From positions 1,364,001 through 1,428,000 of the forward strand of contig NZ_JACBZR010000001.1 of the NCBI RefSeq assembly GCF_013408335.1: DNA of 64,000 bases, written 5' to 3'. Below the pieces are notes generated by a model, which saw only the letters and a program-made list of their open reading frames with translations, was not told where the DNA came from and searched no databases. Shown piece after piece: positions 14,462 to 21,492 of this stretch. Origin of the DNA: Nocardioides panzhihuensis (GTDB lineage: Bacteria; Actinomycetota; Actinomycetes; Propionibacteriales; Nocardioidaceae). Every line of letters starts with the position of its first letter. Position 1 is the stretch's first letter. The translations under genes and the position numbers were made by a program.

Positions 14462-15673
14462 ATGACGAACACCAACGCCGCCGACGTCAAGGCCGACCAG
14501 GTCGCCACCGACAACGCGACTGCCCTCCTCGGCGCGATCCTCCCCGACCAGTCGGCCGCCGTGACCAAGGCGGCCAAGTCGATCCTCTCGACCGCAAAGA
14601 CCCTTGCGACCCGGGCGGCCAACCTCGGGGATGCCCTCGCCGAGATGCACGCCGCCGCCGAGTCCAACGGTCACACGTTCCGGGACTACGCGACCGCTGC
14701 CCATGACGCCATCGTGGCCGCCGGTGACTGGTCGGTGGTCGACCTGGACACCCGTAAGGCAATCGCCGCCATGGTCGGGACGCGTGGCCGCCTGTCGTCT
14801 GTCATGGTCGCCGACGCTCTCAGCCTGTCTCAGTCGACCGCTAACCGAGTCATCCGCGCGGCCAAGTCTGACCACGTCGACCAGGTCGCCGAGGCTGCCG
14901 CCGCTGCCGTCATCGCCGAGGCTGCCGACCAGGGTCACGACACCAACGCCGCCGAGGTGGTCGAGGCTGCCGAGGCTGCCGCCGAGTCTGCCCGCGTGGC
15001 CGCTGCCGCCGAGGCCGACCAGGTCGTTACCTCCTCGGGGTACGTGACCACGTCCGGCCGTGGCGACAACGCGACCCGCGCGGCCAAGGGGTCGAGCGTG
15101 GCTAAGTCTCTCGCGTCGACTCTGGCCAAGGTCGAGGCTCTGGCCGACGGCACGGTCGAGGCTGCCGACGTCGCGACCCTGTCCGCTGCCCTGATCGCCG
15201 CCGGTGAGGCTCTGGCCGCCCGCGTGGATGGCATCCGTGAGACGGTCGAGACCAAGCGACGCGCCGAGGCTGCCGCCAACGCCGAGGCTGCCGTTACCAA
15301 GGTCGAGGAGACCAACGCCGACCGCCAGAGCGGCAAGCCCTACCCCGCCACGGCAAAGGGTGTCGAGCGTGCCGAGGCTGCCGCCAAGGCCGCTGAGACT
15401 CTCGCCGCCGACCTGGCCGCCGAGGGTGTCGACCCCGCCATCGTCGAGCGTGCTAAGGCCGCCGCTGCCGTCGCCGGAACCATCTTCAAGACCACGCGTG
15501 CCGACGCCACCGACCGCGCGGCGGGCAAGGCTGCCAAGGATGCATCCGCGTGGCTCGCCGGAACGTTCGGTGACGAGATGGCCGCCAACCTGACCGACGG
15601 GAAGACCAACGGCGAGATTGTCGCCATGGTCGCCGGTCTCCGGTCCAAGGCCGCTGAGTTGCTCGCCGCCTGA
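14462..15673 (+). CDS. Ala-rich helical protein with possible HTH, unknown
   Basis: The protein has 403 residues and extreme alanine content, with strongly helical sequence throughout (AAEVVEAAEAAAESARVAAA, AAAKAAETLAADLAAEGVDP). Codon use is repetitive, with many gccgaggctgcc strings. Residues about 95-140 (TRKAIAAMVGTRGRLSSVMV, ADALSLSQSTANRVIRAAK) may form a helix-turn-helix. Long Ala-rich coiled proteins with an N-terminal HTH occur as KfrA-like or histone-like DNA-organising proteins of plasmids, but I cannot assign a family. It carries copy 1 of the repeated leader and ends before a hairpin at 15702. Confidence 0.7.
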   Translation: MTNTNAADVKADQVATDNATALLGAILPDQSAAVTKAAKSILSTAKTLATRAANLGDALAEMHAAAESNGHTFRDYATAAHDAIVAAGDWSVVDLDTRKAIAAMVGTRGRLSSVMVADALSLSQSTANRVIRAAKSDHVDQVAEAAAAAVIAEAADQGHDTNAAEVVEAAEAAAESARVAAAAEADQVVTSSGYVTTSGRGDNATRAAKGSSVAKSLASTLAKVEALADGTVEAADVATLSAALIAAGEALAARVDGIRETVETKRRAEAAANAEAAVTKVEETNADRQSGKPYPATAKGVERAEAAAKAAETLAADLAAEGVDPAIVERAKAAAAVAGTIFKTTRADATDRAAGKAAKDASAWLAGTFGDEMAANLTDGKTNGEIVAMVAGLRSKAAELLAA

Positions 15674-15701
15674 CCCTCACCTCTCGACCCCTCGCCACCT
15701 G

Positions 15702-15731
15702 AGGCGACCTGGCCAACCGGCCGGGTCGCCT
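15702..15731 (+). terminator. Terminator of the Ala-rich gene
   Basis: AGGCGACC (15702-15709) pairs with GGTCGCCT (15724-15731), with further GC pairing inside. It lies 29 bp after the stop codon. Confidence 0.6.
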
Positions 15732-15757
15732 AGGGGTGATTTGTCGCCATCCCGGGA

Positions 15758-15775
15758 CCTAGTCACGTGACTAGG
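15758..15775. repeat. Perfect palindrome CCTAGTCACGTGACTAGG (intergenic copy)
   Basis: An isolated copy of the element palindrome, 81 bp upstream of the copy in the leader of the next gene. It has no TTGCC hairpin or ACCGAACACA in front of it. Two identical sites this close fit cooperative binding by a dimeric protein. Confidence 0.75.
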
Positions 15776-15799
15776 CCGCCCGGGGGAGTCGTCCTGTCA

Positions 15800-15871
15800 A
15801 TGCCCTTTGCCGAGGGCATCCCCACCGAACACAGACCGCCTAGTCACGTGACTAGGGGAGAGGAACCGACC
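15800..15871 (+). promoter_or_regulatory. Repeated leader, copy 2
   Basis: ATGCCCT-TTGCCG-AGGGCAT (15800-15819) forms a perfect 7-bp hairpin with a TTGCCG loop. ACCGAACACA follows at 15824-15833, then CCTAGTCACGTGACTAGG at 15839-15856, a GAGAGG ribosome-binding site and the ATG at 15872. Order and spacing match copies 1 and 3. Confidence 0.75.
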
Positions 15872-16159
15872 ATGTCTGACCCCTTCAGCCTGCCACCGAT
15901 CGAAGTCACGCCGCGCCCGACCATCCCGAACGGTCGAAAGGTCACCTGCTCATGCGGGGCAACGTTCCGGCTCGATTCGGAAGACGAGAACAACCACTAT
16001 GTATGGGCCCTCCGCTGGATCGACATCACTCGCCGTCTGGCCGCCGTGTCCAACCTCGGTCACTGTCCAGTCACCGACGGTTTCGAGGCCGCCGTACGCC
16101 GGGCCCGATCGTCGTTCGGGATCAACCCCGCTTGGTATCGGGGCCAGGTCGTCAAGTGA
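15872..16159 (+). CDS. Small Cys-containing protein, unknown
   Basis: The protein has 95 residues (MSDPFSLPPIEVTPRPTIPN, then GRKVTCSCGATFRLDSEDEN, HYVWALRWIDITRRLAAVSN). The C-S-C-G and a later Cys suggest a degenerate zinc ribbon. GAGAGG lies nine bases before the ATG. Its stop overlaps the GTG of the next gene (GTGA). No function is assigned. Confidence 0.65.
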   Translation: MSDPFSLPPIEVTPRPTIPNGRKVTCSCGATFRLDSEDENNHYVWALRWIDITRRLAAVSNLGHCPVTDGFEAAVRRARSSFGINPAWYRGQVVK

Positions 16160-16353
16160 GCCGCCGTCGAGAGGTCGAAGCGCTCGTCAAGGCCGCCACC
16201 GACCAAGGCTTCCGATGCCAACCCACCCATAGCGGCGTGCGGATCCTCGGCAAGGACGGTCGGTCGACCGTCGGCGCCCACTGGACGTACTCCGACCACC
16301 GATCCATTCGCAATCTCCGGGCGGCCCTACGCCGTCTCGGTGTCAAGGTCTGA
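16156..16353 (+). CDS. HicA-like small protein
   Basis: This 65-residue frame starts at a GTG overlapping the preceding stop. The order helix (REVEALVKAATDQGFRC), strands (VRILGKDGRSTVGAHW), helix (RSIRNLRAALRRLGVKV) matches the dsRBD-like HicA fold, with the usual G-F after the first helix. The catalytic His of HicA toxins would sit in the first strand region; here THSGVRIL has a His nearby. Many actinophages carry such genes without a HicB partner, and none is seen here, so it may not be a toxin. Confidence 0.6.
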   Translation: MSRRREVEALVKAATDQGFRCQPTHSGVRILGKDGRSTVGAHWTYSDHRSIRNLRAALRRLGVKV

Positions 16354-16365
16354 AAGGACATCATC

Positions 16366-16791
16366 ATGAGCAAGGCAGTAGCCGAGTTGCTCTCAGCGCT
16401 CCCCGGTTCGTCGTTCGACAACACCGGCGGCGGATGCATGGTCGTCGCCTGGCCGACAGGCAACGATGGCGCCATCGTCGTGACCGGCGTCTACGGCAAC
16501 AGCGGGGACGACAACTTCAACCGTCACGAGTCGGACCCCAACGGGGACAACTACGGTCTCACCGGATTCTTCGCCATGTACCACGCCCAGTGGTTCGGCG
16601 AGGCCCCCCAGGATGTCGAGCCCGTCATGGTCTACGAGTCCGAGCCGTTCGACCCGACCGGCGACCTGGATATCGACGGATGGTGGCCCACCGACGAGTA
16701 CAAGTTCGTCGCCTCACAGGCCGGAGCTCACGCAATCGCTGAGGTCCCTCGCGTCGCCGTAGCCGCTCACAACTTCGCCCGGTCTCTCTGA
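16366..16791 (+). CDS. Unknown 141-residue acidic protein
   Basis: The ATG at 16366 has AAAGGA nine bases upstream. The protein is acidic and rich in Gly, Asp and aromatic residues (VVTGVYGNSGDDNFNRHESD, GFFAMYHAQWFGEAP, DIDGWWPTDEYKFVASQAGA). No transmembrane segment or known domain is seen. Acidic small proteins of phages often mimic DNA or inhibit host proteins, but nothing here allows that claim. It follows the HicA-like gene by 12 bp. Confidence 0.6.
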   Translation: MSKAVAELLSALPGSSFDNTGGGCMVVAWPTGNDGAIVVTGVYGNSGDDNFNRHESDPNGDNYGLTGFFAMYHAQWFGEAPQDVEPVMVYESEPFDPTGDLDIDGWWPTDEYKFVASQAGAHAIAEVPRVAVAAHNFARSL

Positions 16792-16795
16792 CCAA

Positions 16796-16866
16796 CCACG
16801 ACTTGCCGGTCGTGGGCATCACCGAACACAAGCCCTAGTCACGCGACTAGGGGGACGGGAACCACC
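16796..16866 (+). promoter_or_regulatory. Repeated leader, copy 3
   Basis: CCACGAC-TTGCCG-GTCGTGG (16796-16815) is a perfect 7-bp hairpin with the same TTGCCG loop as copy 2 but a different stem sequence. ACCGAACACA follows at 16821-16830, then CCTAGTCACGCGACTAGG at 16834-16851 and the ATG at 16867. The stem differs from copy 2 while pairing is kept, which points to selection on structure. Confidence 0.75.
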
Positions 16867-17097
16867 ATGTCAATCATCATCGCCCGCCATCGCCGGGTGC
16901 CGCTCTGGGAGCGCTGCGCCGTCGCCTTCGCGATGTCGTTCTTCATCGTCTTCTGCATCGGGGTCGCAATCGTCGTCGGCGACCAACTGTCCGACGACCA
17001 GCCCGAGAAGCCCATCCCCGCCACCTGCGCCGACGACGCCACGGTCTGTTGGGACGAGATTCGAGAGTCTCCGGTCCAGACGGGCCCGGGCAAGTGA
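16867..17097 (+). CDS. Small single-pass membrane protein
   Basis: The protein has 76 residues. After a basic N-terminus (ARHRRVPLWER) comes one transmembrane helix (CAVAFAMSFFIVFCIGVAIV) and a short acidic tail with two Cys that could form a disulfide outside the cell. GGGGGACGGGA precedes the ATG. Small membrane proteins in satellites and prophages can block superinfection, but that is only a possibility here. Its stop overlaps the next GTG. Confidence 0.65.
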   Translation: MSIIIARHRRVPLWERCAVAFAMSFFIVFCIGVAIVVGDQLSDDQPEKPIPATCADDATVCWDEIRESPVQTGPGK

Positions 17098-17450
17098 CCG
17101 GCCCGAAGGTGGTCGGTCGAGAGTGCCGCTATGGGTGTGGTCGCCCGGCCACTATGCGAGTCGTCGCCACCCATCGCCGGGGGATCGTCCCTCGCCGGAT
17201 CCGCTATGCGTGTGCCGACCATGTCGACACGGCGCTGAGCCTGTTCCCGTCGACGGTCTGGGATATCGCCCTGATCCCGGTCCCGGCTCAGCCGGTCTGT
17301 GACAAGTGCGGTCGTCCGCTCTTCCTCGTGGATGGTCGGTGGGTCGACAGCGAGTCCGATACGGCCATCCTCGGCAGTAACCAGATCTGCACTCGGGGCG
17401 GCCGGGGCGGACTCCTCCACACCGTCGACGGGAGCCCGACCCATGGGTGA
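17094..17450 (+). CDS. Double zinc-ribbon protein, unknown
   Basis: The start is a GTG overlapping the previous stop (GTGA). The 118-residue protein has C-x3-C (CRYGC) with a later C-x2-H (ACADH), and a second C-x-x-C (CDKCGRPLF) with a distant Cys (QICTRGG). Both resemble small zinc ribbons of phage-encoded accessory proteins. It overlaps the following gene by eight bases. Confidence 0.6.
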   Translation: MTGPKVVGRECRYGCGRPATMRVVATHRRGIVPRRIRYACADHVDTALSLFPSTVWDIALIPVPAQPVCDKCGRPLFLVDGRWVDSESDTAILGSNQICTRGGRGGLLHTVDGSPTHG

Positions 17451-17601
17451 CGTCGTCCACCTGCCCGGCGCCGAAGATGCCACGCCTGACGCATATGAGC
17501 GCTGGGTTGCGACCGGCGAACTGCCGACGTTCGGCCCGGTCCTCGTCAAGGTCCTGGCCATGGCTCGCGCCGAGATTCGCGAGTCCCGTAGATCCGACTG
17601 A
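17443..17601 (+). CDS. Unknown 52-residue element protein
   Basis: The ATG lies inside the end of the previous gene. The short helical protein (DAYERWVATGELPTFGPVLV, KVLAMARAEIRESRRSD) has no recognised domain. It is the last gene before attR and is followed by a 26-bp perfect palindrome. Confidence 0.5.
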   Translation: MGDVVHLPGAEDATPDAYERWVATGELPTFGPVLVKVLAMARAEIRESRRSD

Positions 17602-17614
17602 CTTACGCCGGTGG

Positions 17615-17640
17615 CCGTCCTAGTCACGTGACTAGGACGG
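17615..17640. repeat. Extended 26-bp palindrome near attR
   Basis: The CCTAGTCACGTGACTAGG palindrome (17619-17636) is extended here by CCGT on the left and ACGG on the right into a perfect 26-bp dyad, followed by CTGCTCTTT. It could be a terminator for the rightward arm as well as another copy of the protein-binding site. It lies 22 bp from attR. Confidence 0.7.
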
Positions 17641-17661
17641 CTGCTCTTTAAATGGGTATTA

Positions 17662-17668
17662 CCAGCCC
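17662..17668 (+). other. attR core of the integrative element (CCAGCCC)
   Basis: This is the partner of 3127-3133. GAGAAGTCGATCGTCATG follows and continues the DUF4192 frame (E-K-S-I-V-M) that breaks off at attL after the proline codon CCC. Confidence 0.8.
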
Positions 17669-18520
17669 GAGAAGTCGATCGTCATGCTGACGTTCGGCGG
17701 TGCCCACCAGGTCCACGGCCGGATCGACCTGCCGCCTCCCGACGAGGTCGAGAGCTGTCTGGACAGTCTGCTCCTGCCCGCGGTCCGCCATCGGGTACGC
17801 GGCGTCCTGCTCGTCCTCTACGACAGCGGTCCGCGCTTCGGGGCGAAGCTCGCTCGCCGTCTGGCCGAGAGGGTCGCCGAGAGTGACATCGACCTGATCG
17901 GCTGCCTGCGGGTCCAGGGCGGGCGGTGGTTCGACCCGCTCGGGTTCCATGACGTCCCAGCCGACGGCGTGCCCTTCGATGTCGACGCGCATCCGATCCT
18001 CGCCCAGGCGGTCTACGACGGTCACCTGGTGCGCCGCTCCCGCACCGAGCTGGCCGCCTCCATCGCCGCTGTCCCCGCGGCCGTCGCCGAGACCGAAGCG
18101 GCGCTGGGTGAGGCGCCGCCGATGAGGCTCTACGAGGTCGGCCGCCTGGTCGACGACGCAGTCGCCGGGACGGTGCTGTCGGCCGGCCAGGTCGCGTCCC
18201 TGCTGCTTGCCCTGGGCGACCCGCAGGGACGCGACGCCGCCTGGGGTGGGATGACCCGCGAGGAGGCCAAGGCCCACGTGCGCCTGTGGACCGATGTCGT
18301 ACGCCGCAGTCCCGATGACCACGTCGCCCATCCCGCAGCGGTGCTGGCCTTCGCGGCCTGGCTGGGCGGCGACGGCGCCCTCGCCTGGTGTGCTCTCGAC
18401 CGCTGCTTCGCGAGCGAGCGTCACCACGGTCTCGGGGTGCTGGTCGCGCAGATGCTCGAAGGGGCGGTTGCGCCGGCCGCCTGGGAGGAGGCGCTGGGTT
18501 CCTCGGACCTCCCGGCCTAG
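17669..18520 (+). pseudogene. DUF4192 gene, 3' part displaced by the integrated element
   Basis: This frame encodes 283 residues (EKSIVMLTFGGAHQVHGRID onward) with the conserved DUF4192 segments VRGVLLVLYDS, DVPFDVDAHPILAQAV-like and WLGGDGALAWCALDRC. DUF4192 proteins are widespread in Actinobacteria and of unknown function. The natural 25-codon N-terminus is 14.5 kb away at 3059-3133. The ATG at 17684 could restart translation and give a 278-residue protein, so partial activity cannot be excluded, but no ribosome-binding site precedes it. Confidence 0.85.
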
Positions 18521-18527
18521 AGCTCGC

Positions 18528-19007
18528 CTAGTCGTTGCGGTAGCGCAGCCGCTTCCACCGGCGGGCCAGCCCCGAGCGCGGATCGACCCACGCGTTGCGG
18601 GTCACGACGACGTACGTCAGGGGTGCCTGGATCTCACGGAACGCCTGCCGGGCGGCGGCGAGCCAGCGGAGGTCGACGTCCTCGACGCCCAGGTCGCCGG
18701 CGCGGGTCAGCCATACGATCGGGTCGGGTACGCCGACCCTGCGCCGCATGCTGTGGATGATGTCGGCACGAAGCCACTGATCCGTGGGCTCGTCCTCGCG
18801 ATGGGCATGGACGACCTCCTTGCCGCCCGGGATGCCGAGATGCACGAGCGCCAGGAACGAGCGTCGGTGCTCGCTGGCGGTGTGGTCGAGCACCGCGCGT
18901 CTCAGTCGTTTCTCGAGCACCGGCGAGAGCGGCTCGTGAAGCCCTTCGACGCTCGTCTCGGACACTGCGGACATGACAGAGGTGGAGGCCATGGGCCCAG
19001 AGTGCAT
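18528..19007 (-). CDS. Conserved hypothetical protein
   Basis: The protein has 159 residues, or 154 from a second ATG at 18992. It is mixed helical with basic C-terminus (WVDPRSGLARRWKRLRYRND). Segments such as LVHLGIPGGKEVVHAHREDE and HSMRRRVGVPDPIVWLTRAG suggest a compact globular cytoplasmic protein. I do not recognise a domain. It converges with the DUF4192 remnant and is divergent from the HhH-GPD gene. Confidence 0.7.
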   Translation of the reverse strand: MHSGPMASTSVMSAVSETSVEGLHEPLSPVLEKRLRRAVLDHTASEHRRSFLALVHLGIPGGKEVVHAHREDEPTDQWLRADIIHSMRRRVGVPDPIVWLTRAGDLGVEDVDLRWLAAARQAFREIQAPLTYVVVTRNAWVDPRSGLARRWKRLRYRND

Positions 19008-19076
19008 CGGATGCCCGATCGGCGCGACTCGCTATCCACAGGCATGACCTCATGGATAGTTGCGGGATGAGGCAAG

Positions 19077-19655
19077 ATGGCTCTCATGCCTTCGCTCCAA
19101 ATCACCGGCGACGAGGCCGCTGACAAGCTGCTCACCGAGGATCCGTTCGCGCTGCTGCTGGGCATGGCCCTCGATCAGCAGTATCGGATGGAGGATGCGT
19201 TCAAGGGAGGTCACAAGCTGGTGACCCGCTTGGGGCATCTGGATCCCGCCAAGATCGCCGAGATGGATCCCGACGAGTTCAAGACGGTCGCCTCGACCCC
19301 GCCGGCGATCCACCGGTTCCCCGGCTCGATGTCGGCGAAGGTGCAGGGGATCGCGACCATCGTCACCAACGAGTACGGCGGCGACGTCACCCGGCTGTGG
19401 ACCGAGGCCACCAGTGGCAAGGATCTGCTCAAGCGGGTCCAGGCGCTCCCGGGTTTCGGGAAGCAGAAGGCGCAGATCTTCGTCTCGCTGCTGGCCAAGC
19501 AGCTGGGAGTGCGACCCGAGGGCTGGGAAGAGGCCGTCGGGGACTACTCGCTGGATGGTTACCGTTCTGTGGCTGACGTCATCGACGTCGAGTCGTTGCA
19601 GAAGGTGCGTGACTACAAACAGCAGAAGAAGGCCGCAGCCAAAGCATCCGAATGA
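19077..19655 (+). CDS. HhH-GPD-type base-excision repair protein
   Basis: The 192-residue protein contains a helix-hairpin-helix with G/P loop (VQALPGFGKQKAQIFVSLLA, about 118-137), the signature of the HhH-GPD DNA glycosylase superfamily. The family's usual catalytic Asp is not obvious, as in the short actinobacterial subfamily found beside sigA. A Lys-rich tail ends it. GAGG lies four bases before the ATG. It probably acts on damaged bases or binds lesion DNA. Confidence 0.85.
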   Translation: MALMPSLQITGDEAADKLLTEDPFALLLGMALDQQYRMEDAFKGGHKLVTRLGHLDPAKIAEMDPDEFKTVASTPPAIHRFPGSMSAKVQGIATIVTNEYGGDVTRLWTEATSGKDLLKRVQALPGFGKQKAQIFVSLLAKQLGVRPEGWEEAVGDYSLDGYRSVADVIDVESLQKVRDYKQQKKAAAKASE

Positions 19656-19799
19656 GTCGGTGACGGAAACGGGCCCCGGATGGGGACTGTTCACCATCAC
19701 CGTGGCAGAATGAATCTGCGGCTCTTGACGACCCCGGGCCCTGCCGCGCCCAAACTGAGTTTTTGATAAGTCTCGACCAAGTTCGACGGAGAGGTGTTC

Positions 19800-21359
19800 G
19801 TGTCCTCGAACGCGCGCAAGATACCCGCTGAGGTACTCGCCCACCCTGCCGTGAAGGCACTGATCGACCAGGCCAAGCCGACTGGACGGGTGAGCCCAGA
19901 CCAGGTCCGCCAGGCCAGCGAGGACGCCGCGGTCGAGCCCAGGCATCTCAAGGCGCTGCTCGGCCACCTGAGCACGCTCGGTATCTCGGTGGACCTCGGC
20001 ACCGCAGTGACCAGCCGTGCAGCGGCGGCGACGACCTCGACCCGCAAGACGACCACGGCCAAGGCGCCGGCGAAGAAGGCCGCCGCCAAGAAGGCCGAGG
20101 CCGAGAAGCCGGCCAAGAAGGCCGTGGCGAAGAAGGCCGACGCGCCTGAGCCCAAGAAGACGACCGAGATCGACGAAGACGGCGAGGAGATCATCCTCGA
20201 GGACGTCGAGGTCGACGTCGACGACATCGTGGTCGACGACTCGGAGACCGAGACGGACGCCCCGGTCGTCGTCCCGGTCGGCCCCGACGGCAAGAAGGTG
20301 CTGCCCGACATCCCCGACGAGCAGTTCGAGAAGGACGTCGTCGCCGATCCGACGATCAAGGAGGACGAGAAGGAGGCTTCGAAGCAGAGCTTCGTCGTCT
20401 CGACCTCCGACGACACCGACGAGCCCGAGCAGACCGTCATGGTCGCCGGTGCGACCGCCGACCCGGTCAAGGACTACCTCAAGCAGATCGGTAAGGTCCC
20501 GCTGCTCAACGCGGAGATGGAGGTCGAGCTCGCCAAGCGGATCGAGGCCGGCCTCTTCGCTGAGGAGAAGCTCGGCAAGGGCGGCAAGATCACCCCGAAG
20601 ATCCTCGACGAGCTCGAGTGGATCGCCGAGGACGGCAAGCGCGCCAAGAACCACCTCCTCGAGGCCAACCTGCGCCTGGTCGTCTCGCTGGCCAAGCGCT
20701 ACACCGGCCGCGGCATGCTCTTCCTCGACCTGATCCAGGAGGGCAACCTCGGTCTGATCCGTGCGGTCGAGAAGTTCGACTACACCAAGGGCTACAAGTT
20801 CTCGACCTACGCGACGTGGTGGATCCGTCAGGCCATCACCCGTGCGATGGCCGACCAGGCCCGCACCATCCGTATCCCGGTGCACATGGTCGAGGTCATC
20901 AACAAGCTGGCCCGCGTCCAGCGTCAGATGCTCCAGGACCTGGGCCGCGAGCCCACCCCGGAGGAGCTCGCCAAGGAGCTCGACATGACCCCGGAGAAGG
21001 TCATCGAGGTCCAGAAGTACGGTCGCGAGCCGATCTCGCTGCACACCCCGCTGGGTGAGGACGGCGACTCCGAGTTCGGTGACCTGATCGAGGACTCCGA
21101 GGCGATCGTCCCGGCCGACGCGGTCTCGTTCACGCTGCTCCAGGAGCAGCTCCACGCGGTGCTCGACACGCTCTCCGAGCGTGAGGCCGGCGTCGTGAGC
21201 ATGCGCTTCGGCCTGACCGACGGCCAGCCGAAGACTTTAGACGAGATCGGCAAGGTCTACGGGGTCACCCGCGAGCGCATCCGTCAGATCGAGTCCAAGA
21301 CGATGTCGAAGCTGCGACACCCGTCGCGTTCGCAGGTTCTGCGCGACTATCTCGACTGA
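19800..21359 (+). CDS. sigA: Principal RNA polymerase sigma factor
   Basis: I chose the GTG at 19800 because GGAGAGG lies five bases upstream; an in-frame GTG at 19794 overlaps that site. The 519-residue protein has a variable N-terminus with an Ala/Lys-rich linker (about 75-125) and acidic stretch, region 1.2 ([20 protein letters not shown]), region 2 ([40 protein letters not shown]), region 3 and region 4.2 ([20 protein letters not shown]). It is the housekeeping HrdB/RpoD-type factor. A hairpin follows at 21379. Confidence 0.97.
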   Translation: MSSNARKIPAEVLAHPAVKALIDQAKPTGRVSPDQVRQASEDAAVEPRHLKALLGHLSTLGISVDLGTAVTSRAAAATTSTRKTTTAKAPAKKAAAKKAEAEKPAKKAVAKKADAPEPKKTTEIDEDGEEIILEDVEVDVDDIVVDDSETETDAPVVVPVGPDGKKVLPDIPDEQFEKDVVADPTIKEDEKEASKQSFVVSTSDDTDEPEQTVMVAGATADPVKDYLKQIGKVPLLNAEMEVELAKRIEAGLFAEEKLGKGGKITPKILDELEWIAEDGKRAKNHLLEANLRLVVSLAKRYTGRGMLFLDLIQEGNLGLIRAVEKFDYTKGYKFSTYATWWIRQAITRAMADQARTIRIPVHMVEVINKLARVQRQMLQDLGREPTPEELAKELDMTPEKVIEVQKYGREPISLHTPLGEDGDSEFGDLIEDSEAIVPADAVSFTLLQEQLHAVLDTLSEREAGVVSMRFGLTDGQPKTLDEIGKVYGVTRERIRQIESKTMSKLRHPSRSQVLRDYLD

Positions 21360-21379
21360 TTCTGGCTAAGATCACCCCG

Positions 21380-21413
21380 AACGCCTTCCCGGATATCTGG
21401 GAGGGCGTTCGCC
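21380..21413 (+). terminator. sigA terminator
   Basis: AACGCCTTCCC pairs with GGGAGGGCGTT around GGATATCT, about 20 bp after the sigA stop codon; one T-G pair interrupts the stem. Confidence 0.75.
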
Positions 21414-21492
21414 ATTTCCGCAGACTCGCCCGTAACAACTGCGGACTCGGCTAGGTTGCACGCGTCAGATTTCCTGTCCTGGGAGGTTTCTC

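Larger units (their letters stand above)
3127..17668. mobile_element. 14.5-kb satellite-like integrative element inserted in a DUF4192 gene
   Basis: The element is bounded by CCAGCCC cores and disrupts DUF4192 in frame. Next to attL is a large serine integrase. A leftward block (about 12460-6493) encodes an SF3/D5 helicase, an excisionase-like HTH protein, a small-terminase-like protein, zinc-ribbon and IPT/TIG proteins. A rightward block (13326-17601) encodes eight small proteins. Between them is an origin-like non-coding region. I find no large terminase, portal, capsid, tail, holin or endolysin. Size, helicase, integrase, terS-like gene and lack of structural genes match phage satellites such as PICIs and P4-like elements. 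Helper dependence is an inference. Confidence 0.75.

Noticed and set aside
14462..15673. KfrA-type plasmid protein
   Set aside because: The alanine-rich helical composition is suggestive, but no specific KfrA motif can be recognised, so it stays unknown.
16156..16353. HicAB toxin-antitoxin system
   Set aside because: Only a HicA-like fold is seen; no HicB-like gene lies beside it, so no complete system is claimed.
14424..17636. Regularly repeated palindromes as a CRISPR array
   Set aside because: The copies are 80 to about 1300 bp apart with genes between them, so there are no spacers of constant length, and no cas genes are present.
3127..17668. Complete prophage
   Set aside because: No large terminase, portal, capsid, tail, tape-measure, holin or endolysin gene can be found in 14.5 kb, and all reading frames of gene size were considered.
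3127..17668. Integrative conjugative element (AICE type)
   Set aside because: No FtsK/Tra-type translocase, relaxase or Spd proteins are visible; the replication protein is an SF3 helicase and not RepSA/RepAM.
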